DNA of 64,000 bases from Siphonodentalium dalli (GCA_032622095.1 CP136062.1:17797739-17861738); one strand, 5' to 3'; counted from the stretch's first letter, positions 25,626-36,582 are shown. A program made the numbers and translations. The notes: generated by a model from the letters alone, not told the origin.

Positions 25626-25925
25626 GTGGGGGTGAAGTTGAGTCCTGGGGGTGCAGAGGTCGACAAATATCTCCTGGATGAATCGTTCCGGGTGGAATTC
25701 AGTTCATCACGCCGCCCGGAGCAGTGGAGTTTTTGTTTGTCTCTGTCAAATGGAACCAATATTTCATTATCGCAGCTCAGTGGGCCGCATCGTTGGGTGT
25801 GGCGAATTTCAAAAAAAAATATATCATTGAAGAGGCTAAAACTCGACCCAGAATTCCCAGAAGGTTTTTATGCTGTGACACGGAACGGAGACGGAATGGA
25901 GCAATGTAAAGGGATAGTTGCATAG
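25626..25925 (+). CDS. Unrecognised open frame in the right palindrome arm
   Basis: 99 codons read SSRRPEQWSFCLSLSNGTNI and LKRLKLDPEFPEGFYAVTRN. Composition is protein-like and less AT-rich than the surroundings. The first 55 bp belong to the palindrome arm; the rest has no counterpart in the left arm. It may be a captured exon fragment. There is no start or splice evidence that I trust. Confidence 0.2.
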   Translation: MGVKLSPGGAEVDKYLLDESFRVEFSSSRRPEQWSFCLSLSNGTNISLSQLSGPHRWVWRISKKNISLKRLKLDPEFPEGFYAVTRNGDGMEQCKGIVA

Positions 25926-26158
25926 CACTCCATCGTCTCATTCTTTCTTTTGGTATATATGGTCATATATAGAATGAATTGCAAATTTGATACTACCAAT
26001 GCGTTGTTTTAGCTATAAACGTTTGGCAACAATGGGTTAAATTGTTATAAATAGTATTCCGGATGCCACCCTCTGTTATGGAGTATTCCAGATGCCACCC
26101 CCCATTTTAGGCCGGATGCTGGATGCCTGAGGGGGTGGGGTGGTCCCCCTCTGATATG

Positions 26159-27717
26159 GTATCATGTATCTGTGGAGGCAATTTATACAGTTTTACTTTA
26201 GAGCTGAGTGTTTTTATCTCTCCTATACTGTCTCTGATCCAGCAACAATCCTGATATATATACAGCTTGGCACATATGGCCACACTGGCAGGTCACTGAC
26301 CCTGTTGGTACATCATAAAATGTGTATAAAAGAGAAATAACAGTCATTAAACTCTCATAGAAAATAGCTGGTGCCTGACTAATTATGACAGAAGGCACCA
26401 AGTTATGTTAGTTAAGTTTAGAACTTTATTAATGATGATTCAAATCAATGGCCAAGCATATATTACAATTTATCTTACTTTTTTCTAATTGTTTGCATTA
26501 CGTGTATATAATAATATATAGAAGATCTCTAATGAGTCACAATTCTATCAGAAATTTATTAACCACAGTGCACAAAATTTGATGTGAAGCCAAGCTTTAG
26601 CGATTCAATGGCTCTAATCAAATTTAGTGGCCGAGGTTAATAAATTCTGTATAGAATTGAGATGAATTTGTGATCCATGTTGTCACATAATCACATTTTA
26701 GCAAGGACAATGATATCGAAATGGCTGGGGTTAAAAAAAATAATATTGATTTCCTTATCAAAACCAAAGAGGAAGTAAAGACACCTTCAAGAAAAAATAG
26801 TTCCATATTAAATTGTCTTATTCATGTTGACAAAAACCACCCTTGTCGCCCATGTTTATCTCAAAGTCAGTACAGTACATATTGTAACTCAACACAAATT
26901 GAATATCATAATTATATTCTGATCAACATAACAACAAATATTTGGCATTGACATCGATATCATTGCGCTATAAGCTCTATGTACATGCCAATAATAAATG
27001 TGCGTCTTACTAAAAAATATGAGGCCAGAATTAGGGGCTAATTATGTGACAAAACCTTATAATATCTACAGCATTCATTCAGTCCATACACTTGTATACA
27101 TCTATGTATATGGTAAATAAATTTGTATTGTCCAATACAATGAAGAATATAGAATACAGGGATACAAACTGACAATTTCTATTTGATAAATTCTCTCTGG
27201 ATTTAGATTTAGTCATGCAAAAATTTCAATTTAGCACTACAAGGTTTAAAAGTGTTTATATTTTGCATTAATATGTTTAAAGACATATCATGTACTTATA
27301 CCATTGAAAAAAAAAACAATCAGTTAGTATACAAACACTATCCCCATTGGAAGAATGTAGCAATGAACTAAGATTGTCAAAAGTTCCAACCACATCGACT
27401 ATAATATTTCAGCGAACACAATGTTTGAACTACGCACAAATGTAAATATTTACTACTTTATTCGGGACTGCTTTATTCGGCATAAACATTACAACAATAA
27501 TTGCGCCAATAATAGTCACTTTATATAATTCATTTATAGCAATGAAGCTGTTTTCTGACTATTTGGTTATCAAATATATGAAATAACTTATTTTGTCATG
27601 ATTATATTTTATTCCGTTCGGAACACCTCAGTTGAGTGTTTCACATCACTTTAATATAGGGATTAATCCATTATTATGCCAGTGCTGTATGTCATTTCTA
27701 CCATATGGCCAATACCA
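26159..27717. other. AT-rich backbone of the 23-kb insertion
   Basis: No gene recognised. Short open frames (26198-26401 minus, 26721-26951 plus) have no support. Confidence 0.45.
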
Positions 27718-28080
27718 TGAAATCTGACTTAGACTTTATATTCTTGAGATTTATTCTGACCGGAATCCGACCAGAATCCTCTAAGTCATTTTCTACCCTA
27801 TTCTACCATATTCTTATGTGAGAAATCTGACTTAGAATTATTTGTGAGATATTCTGATAAAAATGCAGCCAGAATACTCTAAGTCAGATTTCTACCCTAT
27901 TCTACCATAAACTCATGTGTGAAATTTCTCCTGAGAAATATTTCTCATGTTAAATTTAGGGTAGAAATTTATTTCTCAGGAGAACTACCTTATTTCTCAC
28001 CCAGCAGTCTAATTTAAATACATTTCTCCTGAGAAACTACTGTGATTCCTCCTGAGAACTACTGTGATCACATGTGGAGT
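27718..28080. repeat. Right-end subterminal repeats of the 23-kb insertion
   Basis: Two copies of a unit of about 110 bp carry 'aatctgacttaga', 'agaat.ctctaagtca' and 'ttctaccctattctacc' (27718-27905). A cluster of 'tttctcctgagaa' and 'ttctcaggag' words then runs to the LINE junction. The orientation of the 'ctaccctattct' motif is opposite to that at the left end. Confidence 0.75.
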
Positions 28081-28093
28081 TTTTGTACAGGAC

Positions 28094-29140
28094 ATCAACG
28101 ACCTTCCCAAATGTGTGACAGCTACACCCCGCTTGTTTGCAGATGACTGCTTGTTGTACAGGACAGTAAAATCAAAAAAAGACGCTAAACTGCTCCAGGA
28201 AGACCTTGACAACCTTCAACTTTGGGAAAAGAAGTGGCAGATGGAATTCAATGCGGACAAATGCGAGATCATACGTATAACAAACAAAAGGAAACAAAAT
28301 GTCTTGGAAACCCTGAGTACACCATTCATGGGAAACCACTACGATGTGTGAACTCTGCAAGGTATCTCGGTGTCAACATCAAGGAGGATGTTAGTTGGAA
28401 TGACCATGTTTCCAAGATCTGTAAAAAGGCAAATTCTACAACAGCCTTCATTGGAAGAAACCTAACCAACTGCAGCCCCAACATCAAGGAGCAGTGTTAC
28501 AATGCCATGGTGCGTCCAATAGTAGAGTACTCATCGACTGTATGGAACCCACACACAGCGGAAAACATCGAGAAACTGGAGAAAGTTCAACTGAGAGCAG
28601 CCAGAATGGTCCAGAACAACTACCAATGGAGGAGCAGCCCAAGAACGATGGTGAAAAACCTTGGATGGAAATCACTTGAAGAAAGACGAAAAGATGCCAC
28701 CTTGTCTATGTTCTTCAAGTGTATCAAAGGACTGGTCGTCACAAATCAAGCTACTCCACTCGTGAAGAGCAAAACCAACGCCAGATCACGAGGCCATAAC
28801 CAGCGCTACACTCAGCATCATGTGCGAGTAGATGCGTATAAATACTCCTTCTTTCCGTCGGCCATACGGATGTGGAACGCCCTATCTGAAGAGGCAGTGG
28901 CTTGCACCTCCCTGGAAGACTTTCAGAAGGAGATGCTCAAAACAGGCTACTGAGGATGACAGAACCGATTTTTTAACTCCACTCATGATGATTTTACTTG
29001 TATTATACACAATCCTTATTTTAAATTCACCAATATTAGCTTTTAACGACATCCTCATCCGCCTGTGCGCACAAATGCGATAATGTTCCTACAGAAGACT
29101 TAAACTGCAGGGAGTTGCATTTTATCGGAAGAAGAAGAAG
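28094..29140 (+). pseudogene. LINE ORF2 3' part: reverse transcriptase motif C to C-terminus and 3' tail
   Basis: It resumes the gene interrupted at 4928. INDLPKCV is followed by the catalytic FADD box (28136-28147), then LQLWEKKWQMEFNADKCEII. A frameshift around 28285-28310 moves the coding frame to NPEYTIHGKPL, SARYLGVNIKEDVSWNDHV, MVRPIVEYSSTVWNPHT and KLEKVQLRAARMVQNNY, ending at a TGA at 28951-28953. The 3' untranslated part ends in a short 'gaagaagaagaagaag' run (about 29127-29142), a usual form of LINE tail. Together with 3690-4928 it makes one inactive copy: split, frameshifted and lacking the endonuclease. Confidence 0.93.
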
Positions 29141-29143
29141 AAG

Positions 29144-29890
29144 TTTATAATATCGAGTAAAGATACAACACGGTTGTCTGCTAGTCTACTCACTTATCTT
29201 TCTCCTAATGAAACAAAAATTGCGATTAATATGATGAGAAAATAATTCATTCCATAAGTCAATGCTAACTTCCTTGTTTCGACTGATTGGAAATTCCAAT
29301 TCTAAATTTACTCTGCGCCGCATCTCAACACGTGACAAAATTCGCCAATCAAAACATCAATCAAAAAGTGAATATCGAGTTTCGGTTTCGAAACGGAAAA
29401 TTATTCTTGACGTGTCGTACTTTGGTTATTTCGTACTTAGTGTGCGTAAAAATGCTTGATATTACACAACACGGAAGGGTTATGCGGACTTATGGATAAT
29501 TATGTTTTATTTTAAGTAGGGGGTCATTTGTTTTTAGTAGGGTATTTCATATATACATACACCGAGGAGCTTTTATTTTATAACGCTTAATTACGAACCG
29601 TATCTTGTTAAAAAATAAAACAGCATCTTCAATTGCCACTTATTTGTGGAAAACACTCCTGTATGCACAGATAACACGAACAAATTCTGACTATACTCGA
29701 ATGGTGTAAGAGTCTAAGAGATATGCACAAAAATCGTTTTTGGGAGGTATCAAGTAATTTTTTCGATTTTCAGGTTTCATCAATGTTCAATATAAAATTT
29801 CGAGACGTAAATGGTGTAAATTATGTTAGTTGATCCAGTTTCATTTCATTTCAGTCATAAATAAAAAAAAAAAACCCAATTAATTAGTGT
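29144..29890. other. No gene recognised
   Basis: AT-rich flank of the LINE; overlapping short frames at 29262-29499 have no support. Confidence 0.45.
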
Positions 29891-29904
29891 ATTTCCAAGA
29901 TCGT

Positions 29905-30642
29905 GTACCATTAGACCCCATTTCCACGTTTGGGGCATGTTGGAACACCCCATTATGTCCCCATAGTGCGACTTACGGGAAAACCCCATAAAAATTATGC
30001 ATTGAGCTAGTATAACTAACCATTGTGGAAGAAATCAGACGGAATTATGGATGAATGCATCTCAGTTGCTTGCAACCATGTCCTAAATATGACTTCAATA
30101 TGTTTTCGTCGATGAATAATTATTTGTGTGGCAAATGGGGAGGTTTGTCACGGTATTGATAGCACTAAAACCCCTTCCAAATTTTGCCTTGTTACGTCCC
30201 TCCTGTATGTGAAACGACGTTTTCATTGGATGTGTTGCGTTTTCCAATGATGACGATTTCTCGAACATACTTTATTTACCGGACTCAGCTATTATGTTTC
30301 ATACCAGCAATTTAATATAGTTCTTGGAATATATTAGTGGTTTTACCTCTATTATACATTGATTTCATATGTGTTCCTTATACGATCAGTGTTCTGACTT
30401 ACCCCGGTCGATGTTCCAATTTGCCCCTGATTTCAAACAACCCGGGGCATGTTGGAAAGAATTTATTTTCGACTTTTCCGTGTAAAAGCGAAATAGATCA
30501 TACATAAAGATATGCCATATTTAAAGTCTTTGATATACTTTATAATAAAATTTGAAAAAAGTAAGGGACCCATGCTCAAATTTCCATGTATGTGTGATTG
30601 AATAAAAAACGTTCCAACATGCCCCGGTCTCCCCTACTGAGA
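29905..30642. mobile_element. Decayed element bounded by 'ggggcatgttggaac' inverted motifs
   Basis: 'ttggggcatgttggaacacc' near the left (29930) is matched by the inverted 'cgttccaacatgccccggtc' at the right (30611), and 'cccggggcatgttggaaag' lies inside (30440). The right edge reads, on the other strand, CAGTAGGGGAGACCGGGGC, a style common at the ends of animal DNA transposons. The left end is eroded. No coding content is recognised. Confidence 0.5.
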
Positions 30643-30675
30643 CGATTATATTATATTAGATTGTTATATTATTTA

Positions 30676-31126
30676 GGCCGTGGCTAAAAAACGGTATATA
30701 TACCGCTCTTTAGTACCAAACGCTAAAGAACGGTATACCGCGCTTTAGCTATATGTGCCTGATACGCTAATTAACGGTATACCGCTCTTTAGCGTTTGGT
30801 GCTAAAGAACGGTATACTGCTCTTTAGTGACAAACGCTAAAGAGCGGTATACCGCGCTTTAGCTATATGGGATTGATACGCTAATGAACGGTATACCACT
30901 CTTTATCGTTTGGTGCTAAAGAACGGTATACTGCTCTTTAGCTCTCGGTGCTAAAGAGCGGTCCAGGTTGGATTAGCGGCACGTGCGTTGCCAAGATATT
31001 TTGCGCATTGCGCCAACACATAACGTTATAATCCGTACCGCTCTTTAGCCCTCGTCACTAAAGAGCGGTATACCGTTCTTTAGCCCTCAGTACTAAAGAG
31101 CGGTATACCGTTCTTTAGCCACTTCG
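30676..31126. mobile_element. 451-bp element made of CGGTATACCG palindromes, 9-bp target duplication
   Basis: Perfect direct repeats TATTATTTA flank it (30667-30675 and 31127-31135). The ends are inverted (ggccGTGGCTAAAaAACGGTATA at left; the same with 'cgaa' at right). The body is about ten palindromes of the type 'ctaaag.acggtataccg.tctttag', each with the self-complementary core CGGTATACCG, spaced by 'caaacg', 'ttggtg' or 'tatatg.g.ctgatacg'. A 9-bp duplication is typical of Mutator-like enzymes. No coding capacity. Confidence 0.85.
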
Positions 31127-31135
31127 TATTATTTA

Positions 31136-32300
31136 TTGGTAATGATACATATCTATACAATTGTATACAAAAGTTGACACATGTATACAAATTTAATTAG
31201 CAATATTAAATAATTATGGATGGAACTGCGGTCGACATTAACCTGTTAACATATATCTGTAAGTGTGTGATATAAAGAGCTCACTGTATATTGATGTAGC
31301 TAGGCCTATATAATCAAAAAGTGAATTAACCAATAAAGTTTTAAGATTGTTAGTCACTGGTATTAATTTTAATACATTTTATTATTAATATTCGCCAGCC
31401 ACAATAATTAAATATATCATTACCAATGATAACAATTAAATAATTTTAAGGACACAAAAATCTCACTTATTTTCATACTGGTCCCTATATGAGTCATTAT
31501 CAATTTTGGCGCATATTTCCGTCTGGTAATATTTGAAAAAAATATGTTGGCAGAACATGTAATTTGGTCATCGTTTGGAATAAATAGACTAAAATGCAGG
31601 CTTAATCACATATGATTTGTATTTGGTTGGGTTGTCAATGTTGGCTATGCATATAAAATGTCTATACTGTAACAAACAAACTTTGTATGGCTGCAATTAA
31701 AAAATATTAAAACAACTGCATGTTGTAACTCGATCATGTCAAAATGGGTTATCTTACAACTAATAAAACAGATTTTTCCTAGTATTTGATGTTAAATCAT
31801 GTCTTTTCCATGCGTAGAATCAACTGTTTTTCGAAAATTACATTTTTTCCGATACGAAAGAGTGCTTCAAGAGAGAATATTCGTATCATATTGGGTGTTG
31901 GTTTAATGCCGTGAATCCGATATGCCTAAACCACTGATAATTGAAAAAAACTCCCTTGGAATTGTATGACTTAGCATTTTTAAATTTCAATATTCACTGT
32001 GTGACAGTATAGACGGTCATCGTTACATGATATACAATTTTGAGCACCACAGGAAGGTTGAAACCACACTAAGCTACCAATATGTCATATTTACAGTATA
32101 TATAGAGCGACACTAATATCAATTTCGCAGTCTGGCGTGCATAATAAAAGATGTACAATGTTATTTCATAAATTACCGTGTGGTTTCAAATGTCATATGC
32201 TACAGTAAAGACATGCGTGTTACACGATAGACATAACATGTACATTTGGACATTTCCAGTTCCATTTTGATAAAGGAAGATTTGTTTAATATATTCAGGG
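31136..32300. other. AT-rich, no gene or repeat recognised
   Basis: No open frame of note; several short AT-rich palindromes only. Confidence 0.5.
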
Positions 32301-32309
32301 TCTCATCAG

Positions 32310-32640
32310 TGTTCGCGCTGTCGGTAGCCAAATTAGCCAATGGCTAATCTTTTTCGAATTTGGCTAATAAAAATTTCATTTGGCTAAACTTTTGGCTAAA
32401 CTTTTTTTGAACCCAAATGGAGACTGAAAGCATTGAGCCAGAAAGCTAATTAATAAAAGCGCTCAATAGATCGACATCAGGCTTGGGGCAATTACTTGTG
32501 AATGTAATTAATTACAATTACAATTACTTCAACATTTTTCAATTACAATTACAATTCCCATTACATATATTTCACAATGTAATTAATTACAATTACAATT
32601 ACTTTGAAATGTAATTCAATTACAATTACATTTCAGCACA
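32310..32640. repeat. Simple-sequence zone: 'tggctaa' then 'aattacaattac'
   Basis: 32330-32400 repeats 'ttggctaa'. 32483-32636 is built from 'gtaattaattacaattac' variants and starts 'caggcttggggcaattact', which resembles the subterminal region of hAT elements. It sits just 3' of the hAT gene remnant and is probably that element's terminus. Confidence 0.65.
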
Positions 32641-32801
32641 TCATTGAAGTAGGAACACTTTTTATTTATATAAACTCTATTTGATAACAAAACATAAATT
32701 TAATACAAGCAAGATGAAATACACAGTGAAGCACACTTGGTACAGAGCAGCCAATGTACTTAGTCCAGTATAGGTGTTCGTAGAACTGAGCGAATCATGA
32801 T

Positions 32802-33673
32802 TTATAGCTGGCAATTCCAGCGTGTTGCATTGGCAGCTTGTAGTCGGGGTTGATCTTCTAGAAATTGGAATGATATCAGAGATTTATTAACTTTGCTAAC
32901 TAGCTTCAATGCTTTGGAAATCTTGACCGATGTTTTTGCATACTGAAAGATCCTAGTAGGTTGTTGATCAATTGCTGATGGTGCTTGTGTGACTGTGGAT
33001 TCATAGACATCTTGATGCTTTCGCTATATAATGGAAATAATAGAGTATTTTAGTAACACACATGTATCCATCATTTAATTATTAAGGGAATAAGACTATC
33101 TCAGTAAGTCAGACACACAGCCAGGCCAATTGTATAGGACAATGAGATAATCAACACTCTGATTGTTAATTAGAGTCATAAACTTAATAAGCCTTTGTTG
33201 CCACCAGCTTACTGGTAACACAATGCCTCCACTAGACAGTGCTAATTGGGGGATTATTGAGGTTTAGATATGCTTTATTCTCTCATCCAAATAAACACAT
33301 GGAAATTACATGTAACGGATATTGAGAAACAGAGTTATATACAATAGTCATATAGTATGATTATAATACAAAAGATAATATATACATGTAGATATCTGTC
33401 CCCACTTTGTCATTCAGTTGCAAATTAGAAGGGACAAGAAACAATGCATATACCAATACCACCATATGACTGAAGTTATATGTCAATGGAATTAAACAAA
33501 ACTAATACATAGAAATGGAAACTTACCTTCAGATGTGTCACAAAATTGGAGGTAACTTTTTTGGAACTGGATATTGTAGTTGGGCAAAGTTTGCACGTCG
33601 CTTTCTTAGGACACGATGTGTCTTTCTGCAAATTAAAATGCTGCCAGATTTTTTGTAGACATGTTGATAGCAT
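32802..33673 (-). pseudogene. hAT transposase remnant with split BED zinc finger, internally deleted
   Basis: Exon 1 (about 33673-33527) encodes a BED finger: KIWQHFNLQKDTSCPKKATC, with KLC completing a C-x2-C pair and SNFVTHLK at the end, followed by a perfect GTAAGT donor. Exon 2 starts at 33023 after 'attatatag' and continues in phase 0 with RKHQDVYESTVTQ, which supplies the second His of the finger (H-x4-H). It then reads RIFQYAKTSVKISKALKLVS and RLQAANATRWNCQL before a stop (32802-32804). The ATRWN block is the hallmark motif from the middle of hAT transposases, and after the stop the frame continues IRSVLRTPILD, as in related proteins. About 200-250 residues normally lying between finger and this block are missing, as is the C-terminal dimerisation region. 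The intron is 503 bp. Inactive. Confidence 0.8.
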
Positions 33674-34134
33674 TAGCAATGGTTGGTATGAATTTCTACC
33701 ATAGCATATATACCATAACAGATGGAGATAATGAAACATGATCATAAGAGTGATATATTATAGTGATCTTTTGTCAATTATTTGAATTTGGTTTCTCTTT
33801 GTATTTATCAAAACAAGCCTTCTACCTCAAAGGTTAACCAATGCTTAAGCAAACAAACAGGGGGTGTCAACAGAATTCACCATTGAGACACAGTGGATAA
33901 AAACTCAGTGTTGTGACAACATAGAGATAGCCAGTCACCAGTCTTACACTTTGAAATTTGGAAAAAAAAACATTTGAACAAACCATTGGATGAATCATGA
34001 ACGTTATCCGTGTGAGAAACTTCATATCACACATTGCAAACAAATACTTGGAGTCGGTAAATACGCTTCAAACAATGCAGTCAGAGCTGAATTAGGGAGC
34101 TATATATCCGTTATATATTGACGCTTTATGTAGA
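33674..34134. other. No feature recognised
   Basis: AT-rich. The 5' terminus of the hAT element should lie here or beyond, but I do not see the matching inverted end. Confidence 0.4.
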
Positions 34135-34545
34135 ATGGCTTCATATGCGGTTAAAATCTCATCCAGATGTACGAGTGGCATATTAAGTAATGCAATGCGC
34201 GAACAGCGCAGCAGGGTAGCTGGGAATTCGATATTCAAAAGTCTGGAGTCATTTGGCTTGACTATACCCTCCGACATTACTAACAACAAGCCTCTAATTA
34301 ACAAGCTTCTAAAGTCATTTAAACGCCAGCTTCGTGAAAATCAAACTGAAAACTTCAGAACAAGTATGCGCGATGGCGTTTCAAAATCTGGTAAAAATAA
34401 ATTAAGAACATATCGATTTTTTAAAAGAGATATTGTCCTAGAACCTTATCTTTTAAATACAGCGTCGCTAGCTGACCGCTCAGCATTTACACGTCAAAGA
34501 ATAAGTAATCATTCTCTTGCCATTGAAAAGAGTCGTCACGCCTAG
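34135..34545 (+). pseudogene. Possible retrotransposon C-terminal fragment
   Basis: A 136-codon open frame carries LRTYRFFKRDIVLEPYLL and AFTRQRISNHSLAIEKSRHA. The pattern LR-Y--FK, E-YL, then LR-S-H-L-IE-GR is one I associate with the region downstream of the reverse transcriptase in several animal retroelements, normally followed by Cys residues. Here the frame stops right after the last motif. No transcriptase domain lies upstream (33.7-34.1 kb), so it is an isolated fragment. The protein-like composition is clear; the family is uncertain. Confidence 0.45.
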
Positions 34546-35626
34546 GCTATTCCTAAAATTTGTATTTTCAAATTTTCCATTTTTTTTATATGAAATAAAT
34601 GACATGAAATCTATTTTTATGTGTACTGATACCTTAGTATGGTGCACATAGTGTCGACGTCCAGATTGACTCCTCAGTTTTCCTTCTGTAGACACTTGAC
34701 GCGATAACTAAAATATTTTCTATCCGATTGGAACCATATTTGTAAATGAGTTTCTCAGCCTAAAATACAGACCTAGTTCGAATATGGGTTTGATCCGAGT
34801 TTTTTTTACGGAGTTATGGCCCTTTTTGGACTTCACACATGCTGCAATAACTCAAAACATATTTATCTCATCAAAACTAAATTTAGTATGTGACTTTCTC
34901 AGCCCAAAATACAGATCAAGTTTGAATATGGGTTTAATCCTATTTTTTTAAAGGATTTATGATTTATGGGCCCTTTTTCGACTTAGAATCATTCAGTTAT
35001 TCATCTTTGTTCATCTGGAAATGTTGGTTTCTTTGTCCGTTCGAGCAGATATCTCAAACACCAGTTGTCAGATCTGAATGAAATTTTGTATGGATGTTCA
35101 CTACTATGAGGCATTCAATGAAGTGTTGCAATAGTTTTTTTTCCAGATTTTCCATTCAAGAGTTATTTATCTGTTTATGTATTGTTTATATGAAAATGTC
35201 AGGTATTTTTCTCCGTTCAAGCAGATATCTCAACCATACTTTGTCGGTTTAAATTTGCCACCACCGCCGGTGCAACCTCTTGTTGATTTTGAAAAATGTA
35301 TTTTCCCTTTTAACTCCATAGACACATGCTATCAAATACTAAATAAAAACTAGAGGTGTGACCGTCCCAATAGGACTAAGAATACCCCCGGTGTTTTTAA
35401 AACACTAAGATGCTTCACATGTCAGGAAACATTTAATTAAAATAATAAAATAACAAATTCTCATAGCAGGTGCACAACCCTAACCCCAAACCCTAATTCT
35501 AAACCTATTGACCGAAAAATGTAGGAATAAAAGCTCGGACAAAATTATGCATGTTCTAACAGTTCTAAGTCGAAAAAGGGGAATAACTCCACCAAAAAGT
35601 AAGACAGGCGTCATAATCTCAGGTGC
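34546..35626. repeat. Diverged dispersed repeats, no gene
   Basis: Contains repeated wording such as 'gcccaaaatacagat.aagttt/cgaatatgggtttaatcc', 'gagttatggccctttttgga', and 'gttcgagcagatatctcaaac'/'gttcaagcagatatctcaacc'. 35471-35500 has 'ccctaaccccaaaccctaa', a short degenerate telomere-like run. Confidence 0.5.
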
Positions 35627-36212
35627 ACAGGTTCCTATGGTTACTATATATCTGTGCACAGGTTCCCATGGTACTATATATCTGTGCACAGGTTCCCATG
35701 GTACTATTTATCTGTGCACAGGTTCCCATGGTACTATATATCTGTGCACAGGTTACCATGGTTACTATATATCTGTGCACAGGTTACCATGGTACTATAT
35801 ATCTGTGCACAGGTTACCATGGTACTATATATCTGTGCATAGGTTACCATGGTACTATATATCTGTGCACAGGTTACCATGGTTGCTAAATATCTGTGCC
35901 AGGTTACCATGGTACTATATATCTGTGCATAGGTTACCATGGTACTATATATCTGTGCACCGGTTACCATGGTACTATATATATGTGCACAGGTTACCAT
36001 GGTTACTAAATATCTGTGCACAGGTTCCCATGGTACTATATATCTGTGCACAGGTTACCATGGTTACTATATATCTGTGCACAGGTTACCATGGTACTAT
36101 ATATCTGTGCACAGGTTACCATGGTTACTAAATATCTGTGCACAGGTTCCCATGGTACTATATATCTGTGCACAGGTTACCATGGTACTATATATCTGTG
36201 CACAGGTTACCG
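35627..36212. repeat. Tandem array, unit 30-31 bp, about 19 copies
   Basis: The unit is 'ggttaccatggtactatata' plus 'tctgtgcaca'. Each unit has two palindromic sites (CCATGG and GTGCAC). Variants alternate 'ggtact' and 'ggttact' (30 or 31 bp) and 'ttccc' or 'ttacc'. Open frames on both strands across the array are read-through of the repeat. Confidence 0.95.
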
Positions 36213-36582
36213 CAGGTGGTTGATATCTGTACCAAGTTTCACGGAAAATTATTTTAAAAGACTGAGAAAAACTGCAGACAAATTTTCGTCCATGCATGAC
36301 AGACGGACAGATGATGGACAGACGGACAGTATAATAATGGCTGCTAGTCAATATGAATTATTTGTATGATGGGTATAAACAAGCAGATAAATCTACATGG
36401 CTGTTGTTTCAACTATGCAGACAAATATTAAATTAACCCTTTTGTTGAATTATAATGTTCATTAGTTAATGAACACTCAATGATACACCTGTTTTTAAAA
36501 TCCTTCAATTGTATGTCTGTAATGAATAAGCTTCCAACCTTGTTTAGACAAGGAATGGATCATATTTGTATGATCATATTTA

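Larger units (their letters stand above)
20883..26150. mobile_element. 5.3-kb fold-back transposon with 8-bp target duplication
   Basis: The left end AGGGGGACCACCCC mirrors the right end GGGGTGGTCCCCCT. The flanking 8-mers are ATGATATG (20875-20882) and CTGATATG (26151-26158), 7 of 8 identical. The inverted arms can be followed by eye for about 1.9 kb in blocks. The first is 'gtattccggatgcc' repeats (20930-21000 against 26050-26125). The next pairs 'cacttaatgtctcctctaat'-like sequence at 21320 with 'attagaggagacattaagaa' at 25598, and 'ctcgatttgttatgctaaca' at 21490 with its complement near 24030. Last, 'atgtttcgaatcaatgaatg' at 21811 pairs with 'attcattgattcgaaacatt' at 23721. The centre is near 23000. 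A further transposon (24088-25530) interrupts the right arm. No transposase is recognised. The ends resemble those of 12200-13218 in layout (AGGG...CACCCC, 8-bp duplication), suggesting the same superfamily. Confidence 0.85.
4929..28093. mobile_element. 23.2-kb composite insertion splitting the LINE
   Basis: The left LINE fragment ends at the Tyr codon (4926-4928) of LLFLIY and the right fragment resumes at the Ile codon (28094-28096) of INDLP, with no residue lost. Everything between is therefore inserted. Both ends are rich in variants of 'ctcctgagaa' and 'agggtagaaat', in largely opposite orientation, as expected of subterminal repeats. I do not see a clean target duplication or a simple terminal inverted repeat. 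Nested fold-back elements (12200-13218, about 14085-20531, 20883-26150) account for more than half; the backbone is about 10.4 kb and includes an unknown minus-strand gene (8159-9253). The superfamily is unknown. The alternative is recombination between two LINE copies, which would rarely give such an exact join. Confidence 0.75.

Noticed and set aside
4929-28093. Assignment of the 23-kb insertion to Polinton/Maverick or a large virus-like element
   Set aside because: I see no polymerase B, integrase, ATPase or capsid-like coding sequence, and no long simple terminal inverted repeat.
35471-35500. Telomere-like 'ccctaaccccaaaccctaa'
   Set aside because: Too short and irregular to be telomeric; probably chance or a single degenerate stretch.
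35508-36369. Overlapping frames up to 207 codons
   Set aside because: Read-through of the 30/31-bp array; decapeptide periodicity only.
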